NCBI GenBank assembly: GCA_964472195.1
Contig: CAYYJH010000073.1
Coordinates: 1-14,004, forward strand
DNA length: 14,004 bases
Direction: 5' to 3'
Source of the DNA: BS750m-G4 sp964472195
GTDB taxonomy: Bacteria; Bacteroidota; Ignavibacteria; Tepidaquicellales; Tepidaquicellaceae
Notes under the pieces: model-generated
The model's input: only the letters and a program-made list of their open reading frames with translations
What the model was told of the DNA's origin: nothing
Database searches by the model: none
Part shown: in pieces, positions 12,804 through 14,004 of the stretch
Layout of the letters: every line of letters begins with the position of its first letter
How positions within the stretch are numbered: the first letter of the stretch is position 1
Position numbers and translations under genes: made by a program

Positions 12804-13949
12804 TCAATGTCCCGATTTCTTTAGATTTTCAGCATCGGTTCTTGAATTTTGAAAATTTTTCATAGATATAACTTTATCATAGTATTCTTGAGCTAAGGAT
12901 TTATTTCCTTTTTCGTCATTAAGCATACCAAGTAGTAAATATGTAAAAACACCGAATGCAGTATCTTCTTTATCAATGATCTTAGTAATTTCCTCGCTTT
13001 TAATCAAATACTTTTCTGCTTCTAAAATTCTTCCGAGTTTTGAATAGGATAATGCTATATAATAATTTGCTTCTCTTTGCAAACTGAGATTAGTATATCC
13101 GGGTTGTCCATTGAGATTCTTTTGTAATACAGCTTCCCATCCATGTATAGCTTCATACCATTTACCAAGACCAACATAACTGTTGTAAAGATATTTTTCA
13201 AAAACTGGATTTTCAGGAAACTCCCTGAATAAATTCTTCGAGTATGATTCAGATTCATAAAAGTTCTTTTCATATTTTAAATAAAGAAAAGCTAATATAA
13301 ACCTTGCCTCATATTTTCCAAACTTTGAATTAGAAGCAGCTTCTTTTATTTGAAATAAACCCTTTACCTTATCTCCTTTAGGAAATATAATCATGAGTGG
13401 TTTTACGATTGGATATTTTTCGGGTACGTATTCCGCGAAGTAGTTATATATACCTATCCCTAAAAGAGCATCTTTATTCGCAGGACTCAAATCGGATGCT
13501 ATTTTCAATAAATTCAGGGCTTCCTTTCCGTCTTCAGCAGCTTTCAGCCAGCTGTCTCTTAAACTTCTTACAAGTCCCCTATAACCGAGCGCACCGCCTT
13601 TATAAAGCAAAGCATTAACATCGTATTCGTTATCGTCAAGAATTTCATCGGCAGCATCAACGACTTTTTCTATTCGTTCATAGAATTCTTCATCCTGTGA
13701 TTCATCTGTCTTATCAAGATTTATTTTCCACCATTCAACTAACGCATAGAAAAAATATCCTGCAGGATTACGCGGCTCCATGCTTTTTACTTTATTGAAC
13801 TGCATTTCAGCAGAGTCAAACTTCAAATGATAAACATACAAAATCCCCTTTTCGATTAATTCATCTTTTGATTGACCGTTGCTATTATACACTACGAGAC
13901 AAGAAAAAATAAATATTAATATTATTTTTAGTAAAACTATTTTTTTCAT
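12804..13949 (-). CDS. Secreted TPR-repeat protein of unknown function
   Basis: I do not recognise a named family. The 381 residues start with a clear signal peptide: KK then a hydrophobic stretch (4-20), with probable cleavage after SNGQ near residue 26. C17 lies in FIFSC, but Phe at -2 and the absence of a proper lipobox make a lipoprotein unlikely. The rest is helical with tetratricopeptide character. A first repeat lies around 27-62 (FDSAEMQFNKVKSMEPRNPA), others around 105-160 (LNLLKIASDLSPANKDAL), and C-terminal ones around 290-370 (YYIALSYSKLGRILEAEKYL and YLLLGMLNDEKGNKSLAQEY). It probably acts as a periplasmic scaffold. The ATG at 13947-13949 lacks a Shine-Dalgarno; TAGTTTGA at plus 13970-13963 could be a -7 element, but no TTG stands at the matching distance. 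rpsU, 100 bases downstream, has its own promoter. Confidence 0.8.
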   Translation of the reverse strand: MKKIVLLKIILIFIFSCLVVYNSNGQSKDELIEKGILYVYHLKFDSAEMQFNKVKSMEPRNPAGYFFYALVEWWKINLDKTDESQDEEFYERIEKVVDAADEILDDNEYDVNALLYKGGALGYRGLVRSLRDSWLKAAEDGKEALNLLKIASDLSPANKDALLGIGIYNYFAEYVPEKYPIVKPLMIIFPKGDKVKGLFQIKEAASNSKFGKYEARFILAFLYLKYEKNFYESESYSKNLFREFPENPVFEKYLYNSYVGLGKWYEAIHGWEAVLQKNLNGQPGYTNLSLQREANYYIALSYSKLGRILEAEKYLIKSEEITKIIDKEDTAFGVFTYLLLGMLNDEKGNKSLAQEYYDKVISMKNFQNSRTDAENLKKSGH

Positions 13950-14004
13950 ATTAAGATAATTGTCAAACTAAAAATAACTTTCTATATAAAAAAATCTGTA
14001 TAGA

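Noticed and set aside
13898..13949. Lipoprotein signal in the TPR protein (Cys17)
   Set aside because: Phe at -2 breaks the lipobox and the hydrophobic stretch continues past the Cys, so ordinary signal-peptidase cleavage after SNGQ is more likely.

Overview
The window is about 14 kb of AT-rich bacterial chromosome (roughly one third G+C by eye). It is densely packed with mostly core genes. Several traits fit the Bacteroidota / Chlorobiota / Ignavibacteriota assemblage. Almost no gene has a Shine-Dalgarno sequence. Two promoters can be read as TTG-N20-TAnnTTG, close to the Bacteroidetes-type -33/-7 pattern. HPRT carries an LNG instead of an LKG loop, and a lysine 6-aminotransferase gene is present. 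The exact phylum is an inference; no rRNA or tRNA is present to settle it.

The left part (1-9 kb side, + strand) starts with two tandem paralogues of a proline-rich, DUF4190-like small membrane protein (the first is cut by the window edge), each followed by a hairpin. Then come dut (dUTPase), a decayed four-helix-bundle (23S rRNA intervening-sequence-type, S23) gene enclosed by 19-bp inverted repeats, an RsmI-like methyltransferase, purM (AIR synthetase) and lat (L-lysine 6-transaminase). An iron block follows: a Fur-family regulator, feoA and feoB (ferrous iron import), with a readable promoter and an overlapping dyad in front of feoA. feoB ends one base from the end of the converging ychF.

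The right part is all on the - strand. Reading in its own direction: a secreted TPR protein, rpsU (bS21) with its own promoter, strong Shine-Dalgarno and terminator, then hpt-ftsH (a pairing widely conserved in bacteria), a hairpin terminator, a dolichol/phytol-kinase-like membrane protein, and ychF.

The functions are mostly housekeeping: nucleotide metabolism (dut, purM, hpt), ribosome and translation (RsmI-like, bS21, YchF), membrane protein quality control (FtsH) and iron uptake. The most unusual points are the S23 pseudogene cassette inserted exactly between the dut stop and the rsmI start; rpsU as the only gene with a strong Shine-Dalgarno in a window that otherwise lacks them; altered signature motifs in the RsmI-like protein and in the FeoB G-domain; and frequent TTG starts (5 of 14 complete genes). 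I see no CRISPR array, phage, defence island or clearly new multi-gene system.
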